This document shows, piece after piece, positions 25,890-34,284 of a stretch of DNA of 64,000 nt (positions are counted from its first letter, which is position 1; every line of letters starts with the position of its first letter). The DNA lies in the NCBI RefSeq assembly GCF_001981305.1, contig NZ_MSCW01000001.1, forward strand, positions 124,001 to 188,000, written 5' to 3'. A program made the translations under genes and the position numbers. The stretch is from Marinobacter lutaoensis (GTDB lineage: Bacteria > Pseudomonadota > Gammaproteobacteria > Pseudomonadales > Oleiphilaceae). A model generated the notes under the pieces. The model saw only the letters and a program-made list of their open reading frames with translations. It had not been told where the DNA came from and searched no databases.

Positions 25890-27971
25890 ATGTCCGAAGC
25901 ATTGACTGAAAGCCTGATGTCGGCGTGGCCCGCCGTTGCGCTGTGTCTGGTCCTGACCCTGGCGCTGGCACGGCAGCGGGTCAACCTTGCCAAATCCGAA
26001 CGGGCCACGGCGAAAGTATCGAACAAGTTCAGCCAGGCGGCGGAGAATCTACAGCGGTTGCAGCGGGACATTGAACACATGGTCCGGGAACTGCCGTTCT
26101 GCGCCCTGCTGGTGGAACGCGACACGGGCCTGGTGACCTGTGTCTCCCGCTATGCCGAGGAGCACCGCCTGGGCATGCCCGACGACGTGAAGGACCTGCG
26201 CCTGGAGTCGATTTTTCAGGGCCGCCACCCGGACCTCCTGCCAGGTATCCGCGCCAGGCTGGCCACGGGCATCCGGGGCCGGGTGGAGTTGCACGACAGA
26301 GTGCCGATGCGTCCGGGCACCACCGACGGCCAGGCCATTGAGGTGGCCGCCAGCCTGGCGCCGGTCGGTTCCCGGGTGCTGGTCACCCTGCGCTGGAAGG
26401 ACGAGCCTGGAGCACGGCCGATGACCCGAGCGAAACGGGATAACTCGGTGATTCGCTCGATCCTCAACGAGTCCAACGTGGTGCGGGGCCTGGAAAAAGC
26501 GGTGGAACTGCTGCATGCGCGGGAACATGCGGGGCACGGTGTGGGTTTTTGCGTGTCCCTGCTCGATTCCCGGTCCCGTACGCTGCGGGCGATCTGGAGC
26601 CGTGGCCTTGAAGGCCGGATGCAGCAGTCCCTGAACACGATACCGGTGATCTTCGGCTATGCGCCCAATTCCACGGCCGCCCTGTTGTCGAAGGCGGTGC
26701 AGGTGGACAAGACTGCATTCCGGGACAGCTTCAGCTTTGACGAGCTGGAAATGGAGCGCCTCGGCGAATGGACATCGTTCCCCATCACGTCCAGCGCCGG
26801 AGAGGTGCTTGGCACCTTTGACCTGTTCGTGTTCGACGGCGTTCGTTTCGATGTCAGTCCGGATGCCATATCCAACTTTCTGTTTGTGGCCTCCGTCCTG
26901 CTGGAGCGGCATCAGGCGCTTTCGACCATCGTCAATCAGGCCAGGGCGGATCGCCTGATCAAGCGTATTGGCGAAAAACTGCTGTCGGCGGACGCCGGCC
27001 GCGAACTCGAGGTGCTGTATCACTGCATCGATGACTTGCAGGCTCACGCCGAGCTGGCTTCCGGTCGGGTGGGCCTGATTTTCTGTGATGAGGCGGGCGG
27101 CCTGGCCCAGACCGGAACCCTGTTCGAGGCCGGAGCCCGGATGGGGGAGGGGCGCCAGTGGCTGACCGAGCAGTTTCACCGACTGGCCACCAGCAGCGGA
27201 CCGGTGACCCGGGACGGCGGGGAGGGGGCGGAGCTCCCGGAGTTGGTCTCCCTGACCGCCGGCGAAGACAGTGCGATTCAGGCGTTTGCCGAAAGCCTGC
27301 CGATCCGGCCGGAAACCCGGCAGGCGGTGTGGTCCGTGTTCCCAATGGCCTCGGGCGGGCACCTGGAGGGGCTGCTGCTGTTTGCCGATACCCCCGCCGT
27401 CACCTCCGAGCAGAACGCCCTGCTGTCTACCGTGGCGCCGATCTTCGCCAGCCACTTGGTCCGGACCCGACTGCTGCGCGAGCTGGAACGGCGAGCGCAC
27501 CACGACCCGTTGACCGGCCTCTACAACCGAGGCCATATCGAGGAGAAGCTGAAAGCCGAGGTGGAACGGTCACTGCGGTACCGGAATACCCTGTCGGTCA
27601 TCCTCTTTGACATTGATCACTTTAAGCAGATCAACGACACCTACGGCCACGACGTGGGTGATGAGGTGCTGCAGGCGGTGGCCCGGCGGGTTGAGCGGTC
27701 GCTGAGGAGCGTGGATCGGGTCGGGCGCTGGGGCGGGGAGGAATTCCTCGTCATTCTGGCGGAAACGGGCAAGGATAGCGCCCTGCTGGTGGCGGAGAAC
27801 CTTCGCCGAACGGTGGCAGAAGGGGAGTATGGCTTGCCCAGTCCGGTCACCGTGAGCGTAGGGGTGGCTCAGTTCCGCTCCAGTGATGGCACTGGCAGCT
27901 TGGTCAAGCGTGCGGACCAGGCACTGTACCGGGCCAAGCAGAACGGCCGTAATCAGGTGGCGGAGGGGTGA
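25890..27971 (+). CDS. Diguanylate cyclase with membrane anchor, PAS/GAF-like sensors and GGDEF domain
   Basis: 693 residues from ATG 25890, with AAGGGGG upstream. A TTG-initiated extension from 25800 would read through the AT-rich box and is rejected. There is one membrane helix (about 10-28), then a short coiled coil. A PAS-like region lies at about 65-150, and two GAF-like regions at about 190-510. The GGDEF domain is at about 530-690. It holds DPLTGLYNR, FDIDHFKQINDTYGHDVGD and an active-site GGEEF near residue 614. An RxxD inhibitory site sits exactly 5 residues before GGEEF, so product feedback is expected. It makes cyclic di-GMP. Confidence 0.9.
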   Translation: MSEALTESLMSAWPAVALCLVLTLALARQRVNLAKSERATAKVSNKFSQAAENLQRLQRDIEHMVRELPFCALLVERDTGLVTCVSRYAEEHRLGMPDDVKDLRLESIFQGRHPDLLPGIRARLATGIRGRVELHDRVPMRPGTTDGQAIEVAASLAPVGSRVLVTLRWKDEPGARPMTRAKRDNSVIRSILNESNVVRGLEKAVELLHAREHAGHGVGFCVSLLDSRSRTLRAIWSRGLEGRMQQSLNTIPVIFGYAPNSTAALLSKAVQVDKTAFRDSFSFDELEMERLGEWTSFPITSSAGEVLGTFDLFVFDGVRFDVSPDAISNFLFVASVLLERHQALSTIVNQARADRLIKRIGEKLLSADAGRELEVLYHCIDDLQAHAELASGRVGLIFCDEAGGLAQTGTLFEAGARMGEGRQWLTEQFHRLATSSGPVTRDGGEGAELPELVSLTAGEDSAIQAFAESLPIRPETRQAVWSVFPMASGGHLEGLLLFADTPAVTSEQNALLSTVAPIFASHLVRTRLLRELERRAHHDPLTGLYNRGHIEEKLKAEVERSLRYRNTLSVILFDIDHFKQINDTYGHDVGDEVLQAVARRVERSLRSVDRVGRWGGEEFLVILAETGKDSALLVAENLRRTVAEGEYGLPSPVTVSVGVAQFRSSDGTGSLVKRADQALYRAKQNGRNQVAEG

Positions 27972-27989
27972 GCGGAGCCCCGCCCCCCC

Positions 27990-28580
27990 CTAGGCCTGCC
28001 GTGCCAGGCCGGCCTCGGCCGTCCTGACTTTGCGCGCCTGCTGCTGGAGGATGTAACGGAACAGCCGACGCCGGTCGACTTCGTCGAGATTCACGAACTT
28101 AAGCCGGAGCCGGGTAGCCTCGTCCGTGGCTTCCAGACCGACCCGTGACGCCGACAACCGCATTGGCTTGCCGCCATCTTCCAGGTACAGCAGCAATTGC
28201 AGAAAATGTCCGACCCGCTGAAGGCTCCCGGGCGGCAGTTCGATGCAGATGCCCCCCTCGCTGAGGGAGACCGGGCGGCGCCTGGGATCGGCGTGTTGCT
28301 GGCCGTCTCCGTGTTCGACAACGGCGTACCGTTCCGTCAAATGCTCGGACAGCCGCTCCCGAATTTCCCGTGCGGTCAGGCACTGTTCATCCCGGGCCTG
28401 TCGGAGGGCCTCCATCACGGCGTCCAGAATGTCGCCGTGCCTGGCCCGCACTCTGGACGATTCGGTGATCTCACAGCGCGGGAACCGTTGCCGGTCCCGC
28501 TCATGGATCTCCACCCGGATAAAGTCGGACACCCTGAAATGCTGCCTTTTCTCCATGTCTGTCATCTCCGGAAACACCAT
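27990..28580 (-). CDS. PilZ-domain-like protein with atypical c-di-GMP motif
   Basis: 196 residues; ATG 28580 has GAAGG 5 bases upstream. The N-terminal RxxxR is present (Arg12, Arg16 in KRQHFR). The second motif reads SLSEGG (Ser105, Ser107, Gly110), where PilZ proteins usually have Asp or Asn at the first position. A helical insert of about 60 residues lies between the two motifs. It converges on the diguanylate cyclase gene, so it is a likely c-di-GMP receptor or a diverged one. AT-rich box B lies 38 bases upstream of its start. Confidence 0.72.
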   Translation of the reverse strand: MVFPEMTDMEKRQHFRVSDFIRVEIHERDRQRFPRCEITESSRVRARHGDILDAVMEALRQARDEQCLTAREIRERLSEHLTERYAVVEHGDGQQHADPRRRPVSLSEGGICIELPPGSLQRVGHFLQLLLYLEDGGKPMRLSASRVGLEATDEATRLRLKFVNLDEVDRRRLFRYILQQQARKVRTAEAGLARQA

Positions 28581-28618
28581 CCGAACCTTCCCATCAGTCT
28601 ATTCTTGCAGGTCGAAAA

Positions 28619-28640
28619 GTACAACATAACCTATGGTATA
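28619..28640 (-). promoter_or_regulatory. Shared AT-rich box, copy B (PilZ gene)
   Basis: Read on the minus strand this copy ends TTATGTTGTAC exactly as copy A does, with CATAG in place of ACTAT in the middle. It ends 38 bases before the PilZ start codon. Confidence 0.55.
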
Positions 28641-28696
28641 CGATAACGATAATCCACATGGAACTCGATCCTCATCCGGGAGTGTCTGTCTATGGA

Positions 28697-29821
28697 TTAC
28701 GGGGCGACGCCTTCCTTGGCGGCGCACACGCGGCTGACCTCGAGCTCTTCCAGCAGGGAAACCAGCTCGAACCCGCCGCTGAAGATCTCGACGCTATCGA
28801 AGGGTAGCGATGTCTCGAACACCAGGTATTCGAAGTCGTCGCCACCGATCACCTGGGACAGCCCGAGCAGGTCGAGGTCGGCGCCCACGCTGCCCTCGGT
28901 CTCTTCCTGAACCTCACCGTTGAGCAGAGTGCGGATCTGCAGGCCGCCGTTGGTCAGCAGGCCCAGCTGCACGATCTGTGGCGCGTTGCGAACCGCGACC
29001 CCCAGACGGTTGCCGGCGGGATACACGAAGTCCGTACCGGTGCTGACATTCAAGGTGACGGTCGAGAGTCCCAGTAGGTCGCTGTTGTAGATGACCGCGG
29101 CATTATCGGTGTCATCGTCCGTCAGGTACCCGGGGTTCTGTACGCCGCACAGCAGTGAACCCAGGTCGCCACCCCCCAGAAGGCAATGGGTGGCATCCAC
29201 CGAGGTCATCGCCCGAGTGTCCGCGTCGTTGGCCAGCATCGGGCTGTAGATGCCTTCCACGGAGCAGCTGTAGCCATCCTCAATGCCAGGATCGCAGGCA
29301 TCGCCGATGCCGTTGCCATTTTCGTCGTTCTGGCTCGGATTGGCGACCATCGGGCAGTTGTCGGCACTGTTGAGCACGCCGTCATCGTCCTGATCCGAGT
29401 CACAGGCATCCCCTGTACCGTCGCCGTCGAGGTCCGACTGGCTCGGGTTGGCCACCTGTGGGCAGTTGTCCCACGGCTGGTTGACCAGGCCGTCGCCAAT
29501 GTAGGGCTCAATGGCCGGATACTGATCCGGAATACCATCCCCATCGGTGTCCACGGTATCGTCGCAGAGTGCCGGGTCGTCGCCGGGAACACGGGGGCAG
29601 GCATCATCCTCGTTGGGGATGCCGTCGCCGTCCAGGTCCTCGTCGGTCGGGTTCAGCACAGGCGGATCGCCGGGGTCATCCGGGGGAGTGCCGGTGTCGT
29701 CGTCATTCTGGGTGTCGTCAAGCGGCAGCCGGCCATCGCTGTCGCCGGAGTTGCAGCCTGCCAGAAAGGCCGGAGTGGCTATCAATAACGCCAATAGGAA
29801 GTGTTGCAGTCCATGATTCAT
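28697..29821 (-). CDS. Lipoprotein with thrombospondin type 3 calcium-binding repeats
   Basis: 374 residues. The lipoprotein signal ends in LAGC (Cys23). Residues about 30-55 are an acidic Asp/Pro linker. Residues about 60-180 carry several TSP3-type repeats (DLDGDGIPNEDDACP, DTDGDGIPDQ, DLDGDGTGDACD, DQDDDGVLNSADNCP, ENGNGIGDACD), which bind calcium. The C-terminal 190 residues are a beta-rich domain I do not recognise. It is likely an outer-membrane surface protein that stiffens with calcium. It lies just downstream of the OmpA-like gene but behind a terminator, and has its own AT-rich box. Confidence 0.78.
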   Translation of the reverse strand: MNHGLQHFLLALLIATPAFLAGCNSGDSDGRLPLDDTQNDDDTGTPPDDPGDPPVLNPTDEDLDGDGIPNEDDACPRVPGDDPALCDDTVDTDGDGIPDQYPAIEPYIGDGLVNQPWDNCPQVANPSQSDLDGDGTGDACDSDQDDDGVLNSADNCPMVANPSQNDENGNGIGDACDPGIEDGYSCSVEGIYSPMLANDADTRAMTSVDATHCLLGGGDLGSLLCGVQNPGYLTDDDTDNAAVIYNSDLLGLSTVTLNVSTGTDFVYPAGNRLGVAVRNAPQIVQLGLLTNGGLQIRTLLNGEVQEETEGSVGADLDLLGLSQVIGGDDFEYLVFETSLPFDSVEIFSGGFELVSLLEELEVSRVCAAKEGVAP

Positions 29822-29862
29822 CGTGATTGTCCCTCTGTCGGTCGTGCGTTCTTTATATGTAA

Positions 29863-29884
29863 TATAGACTATTTTATGCTGTAC
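29863..29884 (+). promoter_or_regulatory. Shared AT-rich box, copy C (TSP3 lipoprotein gene)
   Basis: Nearly identical to copy A (19 of 22 bases), but on the strand opposite to the gene it precedes, 41 bases from the start codon at 29821. Orientation-independence would fit an operator better than a promoter core. Confidence 0.5.
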
Positions 29885-29916
29885 TCATTGTTTGAGCCTT
29901 CATCGTACTCGAAGGG

Positions 29917-29942
29917 CCCCGAGGGCGGTAGCCGCCTCGGGG
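29917..29942 (-). terminator. Terminator of the OmpA-like gene
   Basis: A long GC hairpin: CCCCGA pairs with TCGGGG and GGCGG with CCGCC around a TAG loop, with one bulged base. It starts 12 bases after the stop codon of the OmpA-like gene on the minus strand. Confidence 0.65.
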
Positions 29943-29954
29943 TCGGCCTGGGTA

Positions 29955-31043
29955 CTAGCGCGTCTTCTTCATGATCTCCGAATAGGTGCCGAACACGATG
30001 GCTTCCACCCGGCGATTCCGGGCCCGGCCTTCAGCGGTGTCATTGCTGGCAATGGGCTGGGATTCCCCCATGCCCGAGGTGCGGATACGCTCGGCACTGA
30101 TGTTGAACTGGCTGACCAGTACCTTCATGACCGCGTCGGCCCGGCTCTTGGACAGGCGTTGATTGTAGGAGGCGGGGCCGGTGCTGTCGGTATGCCCTTC
30201 CAATAGGATACGGGCCGTGGGGTACTGTTTCAGTACGCGGGCCAGTTTGCCGATTTCCGGATAGTACGCCGGGCGGACTTCGGTCCTGTCGTGCTCGAAC
30301 TCGACGTAGAGCGTTTGCTTGATTTCCCGGGTCAGCTCCCTGGCGCAGCCTGCCTCATCCACAAGGGCGCCTTCGGGGGTGTCCGGACACCGGTCCCGTG
30401 CGTCTTCGACGCCGTCGCCATCGGTGTCGGCCGGCGGTGTGGACAGGCGCGCCACGTCCAGCGGTTGCCGGGGCCTCGGGGCCGCCGGGAACTTTCGGCC
30501 GAACACATAGTGAATACCGGCAAACACCTGGCCGTCGATGTAGTCATCGTCCACCTCGAGCCGGCCCCGTACGCCGGCTTCCGCCAGGAAACGGGGTGAA
30601 ACCATCCGGTGCAGCCCGCCCTCCAGGTAGAGCATGTCCTCGTTCTTGGAGCCCAGGTCCGTATCCAGGTTGGAATGGCTGTAACCGCCACCAGCGAAGG
30701 GCCGCCAGCCGGCGAGACGGTAATCCGTCGGGTGCAGGCGGCCGCCGATGCTGCCTCGCCAGAGTTCGACATCCAGGTTCAGGTTGCGGGTTTCCGGTTC
30801 GGCGTAGCTTCCCTGCAGCAGCAGGCTGATGTTCGGGTTGAACTGGTGCGTGAAGTTGAGGCCAAACTCCCAGTCGTTGGACAGGTCGTCCTCCGCGCTG
30901 CCGCCGTTGCCGGAGGTGCCTGCGTCCACGTAGCCCACTTCAGCTCCGAGGCTGCTGTAGCTCAGCGGAAAATCCTGGGAAGCCAGAGTGAGGGGAGGTA
31001 ACGAGATGATGATGGCCAGAATGGCATTCCTGAGGCTGCGCAT
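29955..31043 (-). CDS. OmpA/OprF-like outer-membrane protein with TSP3 linker and peptidoglycan-binding domain
   Basis: 362 residues. A signal peptide spans about 1-22 (cleavage near TLA-SQ). An N-terminal eight-stranded-type barrel runs from about 30 to 200 (FGLNFTHQFNPNISLLLQGSY and similar). A short TSP3 calcium linker (DTDGDGVEDARDRCPDTPEG) follows. The C-terminal OmpA domain has ILLEGHTDSTGPASYNQRLSKSRAD and GMGESQPIASNDTAEGRARNRRVE. It ties the outer membrane to peptidoglycan. AT-rich box D lies 30 bases before its start, and the TSP3 lipoprotein gene follows downstream. Confidence 0.9.
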   Translation of the reverse strand: MRSLRNAILAIIISLPPLTLASQDFPLSYSSLGAEVGYVDAGTSGNGGSAEDDLSNDWEFGLNFTHQFNPNISLLLQGSYAEPETRNLNLDVELWRGSIGGRLHPTDYRLAGWRPFAGGGYSHSNLDTDLGSKNEDMLYLEGGLHRMVSPRFLAEAGVRGRLEVDDDYIDGQVFAGIHYVFGRKFPAAPRPRQPLDVARLSTPPADTDGDGVEDARDRCPDTPEGALVDEAGCARELTREIKQTLYVEFEHDRTEVRPAYYPEIGKLARVLKQYPTARILLEGHTDSTGPASYNQRLSKSRADAVMKVLVSQFNISAERIRTSGMGESQPIASNDTAEGRARNRRVEAIVFGTYSEIMKKTR

Positions 31044-31073
31044 ATCGGGACTCCTTGTCGATCGACAGTCTAC

Positions 31074-31094
31074 GTTGGCATATGATAGTACATA
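31074..31094 (-). promoter_or_regulatory. Shared AT-rich box, copy D (OmpA-like gene)
   Basis: On the minus strand it keeps TAT, ACTAT and TATG at the same spacing as copies A and C, but ends CCAAC instead of TTGTAC. It ends 30 bases before the start codon. A second CATACTATAA sequence abuts it. Confidence 0.45.
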
Positions 31095-31163
31095 CTATAA
31101 CGAAAAAAGTGTTCTTGCACCGGTCGATGGTAAAAAAGTGAGGTGCCCGCCTTGGTCGGAGCC

Positions 31164-31763
31164 TCAGCCGCGATCCCGGGGCAGGCGGAACTGGAGCTGG
31201 GTTCCCGGCGGGATGACCATGACCTCATCGGTCAGGATTGCAGCCATGTTGTAGACGGTAACGAACTTGGCTACGCCAAAGCGGGTGCCAACATCGTAGG
31301 CGATGGCATGCAGTTCGTTGTAAGGGGGCAGGGTTGCGAGCCGGTCCAGCAGGTCCATTCTGAGCGACGGCTTTCTGGGGAAGTCTTCGTGCGGGGCACC
31401 TTCAGCGTCCAGCCAGCGGTTCCAGTGCTGGTTGATGTCATCCAGCACTTCCCGGTTGGCGCGCTGGGGCAGATTCAGAAAGCGGCAGCTGGCGAAATTG
31501 TCCAGCCTTTGTTTGTTGGCGTCCCAGTCGCCGATCTCGACTTTGATGTCGGCAAAGCACACACCCTGGCCGGAATGGGCGCTTTGGCGCACGGCCGCGC
31601 CAATCAGGCTGCCGGGCCCCTTGTGACCATACAACAAGGTGACGCCGTTGCTCGGGAACCGGAAGCCCGGGAGCTGAAAGTAGTCTGGCTCGCAGAGGGT
31701 GTGCAGGCGGGGCTGGGAGTCCCCCTCATAGAAGAAAAACGTTTTCGCCCCAATAACAGACAC
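31164..31763 (-). CDS. Conserved-looking protein of unknown function
   Basis: 199 residues with no signal peptide and no membrane segment, probably cytoplasmic. Normal composition and codon use for this genome support a real gene. Near the start is FFFYEGDSQPRLHTLCEP and in the middle VTLLYGHKGPGSLIGAAVRQ; the second half is helical (REVLDDINQHWNRWLD). I recognise no family. It is transcribed divergently from the 447-residue putative regulator (131-base gap), and its 3' end points at the OmpA-like gene. Divergent pairing suggests a link with that regulator, but this is a guess. Confidence 0.6.
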   Translation of the reverse strand: MSVIGAKTFFFYEGDSQPRLHTLCEPDYFQLPGFRFPSNGVTLLYGHKGPGSLIGAAVRQSAHSGQGVCFADIKVEIGDWDANKQRLDNFASCRFLNLPQRANREVLDDINQHWNRWLDAEGAPHEDFPRKPSLRMDLLDRLATLPPYNELHAIAYDVGTRFGVAKFVTVYNMAAILTDEVMVIPPGTQLQFRLPRDRG

Positions 31764-31894
31764 CTTGGAGAATCCTTGTGGCAGACTTTGATTCGATGAA
31801 CGTGGTGATTACGGGATATCGTCAGGTTCGTATGGGCTTATGTTACCATCCGAAATCGCGGAAAATCGATTCCCTGTTCACAAAGGTATAGTTC

Positions 31895-33238
31895 ATGCGG
31901 CAGTCCACGAGCGAATTGACCCACCCCTCCGGCCCCATCAGCGGGCATACGCTTCGGAACCTGAAACTGGTTCTGGAAAGCGTGGTAGGCGATGGCGAAG
32001 TCCGGGATCTGGATCTGGCCATGCTGCTGAATGTACCGGTCAACCGTCTGGGGCGGCTGAAAAAATCCGGTGCCCCCGCCGACGTGGCGAATGTCGCGGA
32101 CACCGACGGGAACGAGGACGACGACGCGCCGACCATTCGTCCCAATCAGGCCGTGCTGGTGCGTTTGTTGCTGAAGTATCCGGAATACGCTCCGCTGACC
32201 CTCCGGCCCTCCAACGCCGAGATGTTCGATCTGCTGGCACCTTTGATGCCCGGCAACGAGGGCCAGCCTCCCGGTAAGCAAGGATACGCCCCGTTGTTCG
32301 GCCGTTCCTATGTCTCCTCCTATAAGATGCTCTCCGAAGGCGAGGCCACCAGCCTGCCGGTGGTGCGCCTGCAGATGCTGATGGTCGGCTGCCTGGCGGA
32401 AATGTTTCGGGAACTGTGCCGGCAGTACATCGGGGAGGCCACCGTGCCGGTGCCGGAATACGTCCAGGAAAGCCTGCGGCAGGATACCGGCTGGCACCTG
32501 CTCCGGGCCCGGGACTCCCTGACCGACTGGATGCCGGACCCGGTTTATGACACCTTCACCGTCCAGTTGCATGAACGCTGGCGTGCCTGGTTTGAGGGCC
32601 GCTACCTGGGGGTGCTCCACGATGAAGCCGTGTCTCGGGATATCGATCCGGACAGGGCGCTGGCCAAGGGGGCCTGGAGCAACCGTAACGAGGTCACCAC
32701 CGAGGATCTGCGCCGCTACAGTCGGGCCACTCAGCCCATTCTGGGGCGGGAAGACAGCCTGTTCAGCCTGTTCCGGGAAAGTTTTGGCCTGACCAGCGCC
32801 GAGGCTTTCTGGACCCTGGGCCTGCAAGTGAAGGCCTACTATCGTTTTCGGCAACGGGCACACCAGCGTATCGACGCGCCCTCGGCAATTCTGGTCCGAT
32901 ACCTGTTCCGTTATCCGGAGGACCTGCGCCACATCATTGCACTGCCCCCCAGTGGCGCAAGTGTCCTGCGGGCGATTCAGAAGATCGATCCGGAGTTCCG
33001 GACCAGTCAGTTGGGGCCATTGTTCGGCGCGTCCCGGGTGATGAGTTACGAATTTGCATCCGATCAGCAGTCCTGTCCGTTCTTCGCGCGACGCCTGGCC
33101 ACGGTCTTCGCCGAGCAGCACCGTCGGGGGCGGCCGATCTATGCCCAGTTGCGGGAATGCGTGGAGGATGAGCTGCGCGCGCGTGGTGTGAGCGCGGAGG
33201 CATTCTGGAAGGACGGGCGATGGAACCCGGAAGGGTAG
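31895..33238 (+). CDS. Unknown 447-residue protein with internal duplication, candidate DNA-binding regulator
   Basis: Two related halves are visible. Residues about 38-165 and 297-405 share the order of a helix-turn-helix-like stretch, a DAP...(V/I)LVR(L/Y)L(L/F)(K/R)YPE motif, and then LFGxSxVxSY (residues 134-143 and 376-385). The LFGRSYVSSYKMLSEG and LFGASRVMSYEFAS segments look like recognition helices of small DNA-binding folds. There is no signal peptide or membrane segment. It sits just upstream of the Tad operon and next to the genes that carry the AT-rich box, so a regulator of this region is plausible. I recognise no named family. Confidence 0.6.
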   Translation: MRQSTSELTHPSGPISGHTLRNLKLVLESVVGDGEVRDLDLAMLLNVPVNRLGRLKKSGAPADVANVADTDGNEDDDAPTIRPNQAVLVRLLLKYPEYAPLTLRPSNAEMFDLLAPLMPGNEGQPPGKQGYAPLFGRSYVSSYKMLSEGEATSLPVVRLQMLMVGCLAEMFRELCRQYIGEATVPVPEYVQESLRQDTGWHLLRARDSLTDWMPDPVYDTFTVQLHERWRAWFEGRYLGVLHDEAVSRDIDPDRALAKGAWSNRNEVTTEDLRRYSRATQPILGREDSLFSLFRESFGLTSAEAFWTLGLQVKAYYRFRQRAHQRIDAPSAILVRYLFRYPEDLRHIIALPPSGASVLRAIQKIDPEFRTSQLGPLFGASRVMSYEFASDQQSCPFFARRLATVFAEQHRRGRPIYAQLRECVEDELRARGVSAEAFWKDGRWNPEG

Positions 33239-33421
33239 GCGGCCAAGTGTAGCCGGTGTGGTGGTATTTTGCTGTAACCAAATTTATAGATTTGGGGTGT
33301 GTTCGTCTTTTTCTGTGTCCGGCCAGACGGTTTCAGCACCAAAGTTCACAATTTTTTTCATGACATGACCTTTTAATTGGCCGGGAAGTCGGTAATATGA
33401 GTGATATAACAATACGGCTGC

Positions 33422-33437
33422 CCATATTATAATATGG
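33422..33437. promoter_or_regulatory. Perfect AT palindrome upstream of the Tad operon
   Basis: CCATATTA then TAATATGG, a perfect 16-base dyad 97 bases before the flp start codon. It lies in the 296-base gap 33239-33534, which holds no gene I can support and must carry the Tad promoter. It resembles the AT-rich boxes further upstream in composition but not at the fixed positions. Confidence 0.45.
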
Positions 33438-33534
33438 AGTATGCTTTTCTAACCTCGTTTCCAGGGTTGGTATTGTTACAAAAATAAGATCATAAACAGG
33501 GATTTCAGGGATAGCTGTTGAGAGGGTATTCGCC

Positions 33535-33738
33535 ATGAACTTTGGACATATTGCGTTTCGTCGTCATCAAGCCTCCATGCCTAAACGGCAGAAAGGGGCC
33601 TCCTCACTGGAATACATCATGCTGGCGGCCGTTCTGGTCGCGATTCTCGTCGTTGTATCGAAAACCGACTTGGGCGGCCAGGTCGCGGGCTTCTTCAGTG
33701 ACATCTTCAGCTTTGCGACGGATCAGGTCCCGGAGTGA
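33535..33738 (+). CDS. flp: Flp-type pilin of the Tad system
   Basis: 67 residues. The leader of about 21 residues ends PKRQKG, followed by ASSLEYIMLAAVLVAILVVV, the Flp processing site (Gly-Ala with Glu5-Tyr6) and hydrophobic helix. The mature pilin is about 46 residues, normal for Flp. It should be cut by a prepilin peptidase and polymerised by the Tad machine encoded downstream. It is the first gene of the cluster. Confidence 0.9.
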   Translation: MNFGHIAFRRHQASMPKRQKGASSLEYIMLAAVLVAILVVVSKTDLGGQVAGFFSDIFSFATDQVPE

Positions 33739-33797
33739 CGCCGCGTCGGCGCCTGTGGTGACCTGAATTAGAGACCCCTTCGCTAAGGATGCTGATC

Positions 33798-34232
33798 ATG
33801 GATCGGAGCAGCCGTGGTGTCGTAAGCCTGGAGTTCGTGTTCATCCTGCCACTGATTGTCGGGCTGTTTTACGGTGGCGCCGTATACGGCGTGCTGTTTC
33901 TCAACAAGCTGGAAATGCAGCGGGCCGTGGACATGGCCTCGACCTCGGTGTTCCACCTGGATCGGCGCAAGTTCAGCCAGTTTGGCGACGAGGTGGTGGA
34001 CCACAGCGAGGATGCCTTGCAGGGGCTGGTGGCCGGCCTGCCCGACCGGATCCGGAAACACTTGACCGAACAGGCGTGTGAGAACGTCTCCACCGGCGGT
34101 GTGACATTGGTGGAATGCCGGTTGCGGGCGGTCAGCGAGGAGCCGTTCCTGCCACAACTTAACCTCGGGTTCCTGGGGCGGTTCCCGCCCCAGCCACAGG
34201 AGTTGTCCGCAAGGGCCGCTGTGGCGTTCTGA
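33798..34232 (+). CDS. tadE: TadE-like pseudopilin
   Basis: 144 residues from ATG 33798, which has AAGG about 9 bases upstream; ATG 33789 would sit on top of that site. The N-terminus RGVVSLEFVFILPLIVGLFYG is the TadE motif, with a processing site and a Glu followed by a membrane helix. A Cys pair lies in the C-terminal half (ACENVSTGGVTLVECRL). TadE proteins are minor pilins or pseudopilins needed for Flp pili. It is in the same operon as flp and cpaB. Confidence 0.82.
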   Translation: MDRSSRGVVSLEFVFILPLIVGLFYGGAVYGVLFLNKLEMQRAVDMASTSVFHLDRRKFSQFGDEVVDHSEDALQGLVAGLPDRIRKHLTEQACENVSTGGVTLVECRLRAVSEEPFLPQLNLGFLGRFPPQPQELSARAAVAF

Positions 34233-34284
34233 GTGCAGGCCGGGCCCGTGGGTGGTCTGGCGAACAAGGATAGGAAGGCGGCGT

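Noticed and set aside
29924..29932. GGCGGTAGC, an ops-like core near the OmpA-like gene
   Set aside because: It is one arm and the loop of a terminator hairpin for a minus-strand gene; no plus-strand operon follows.
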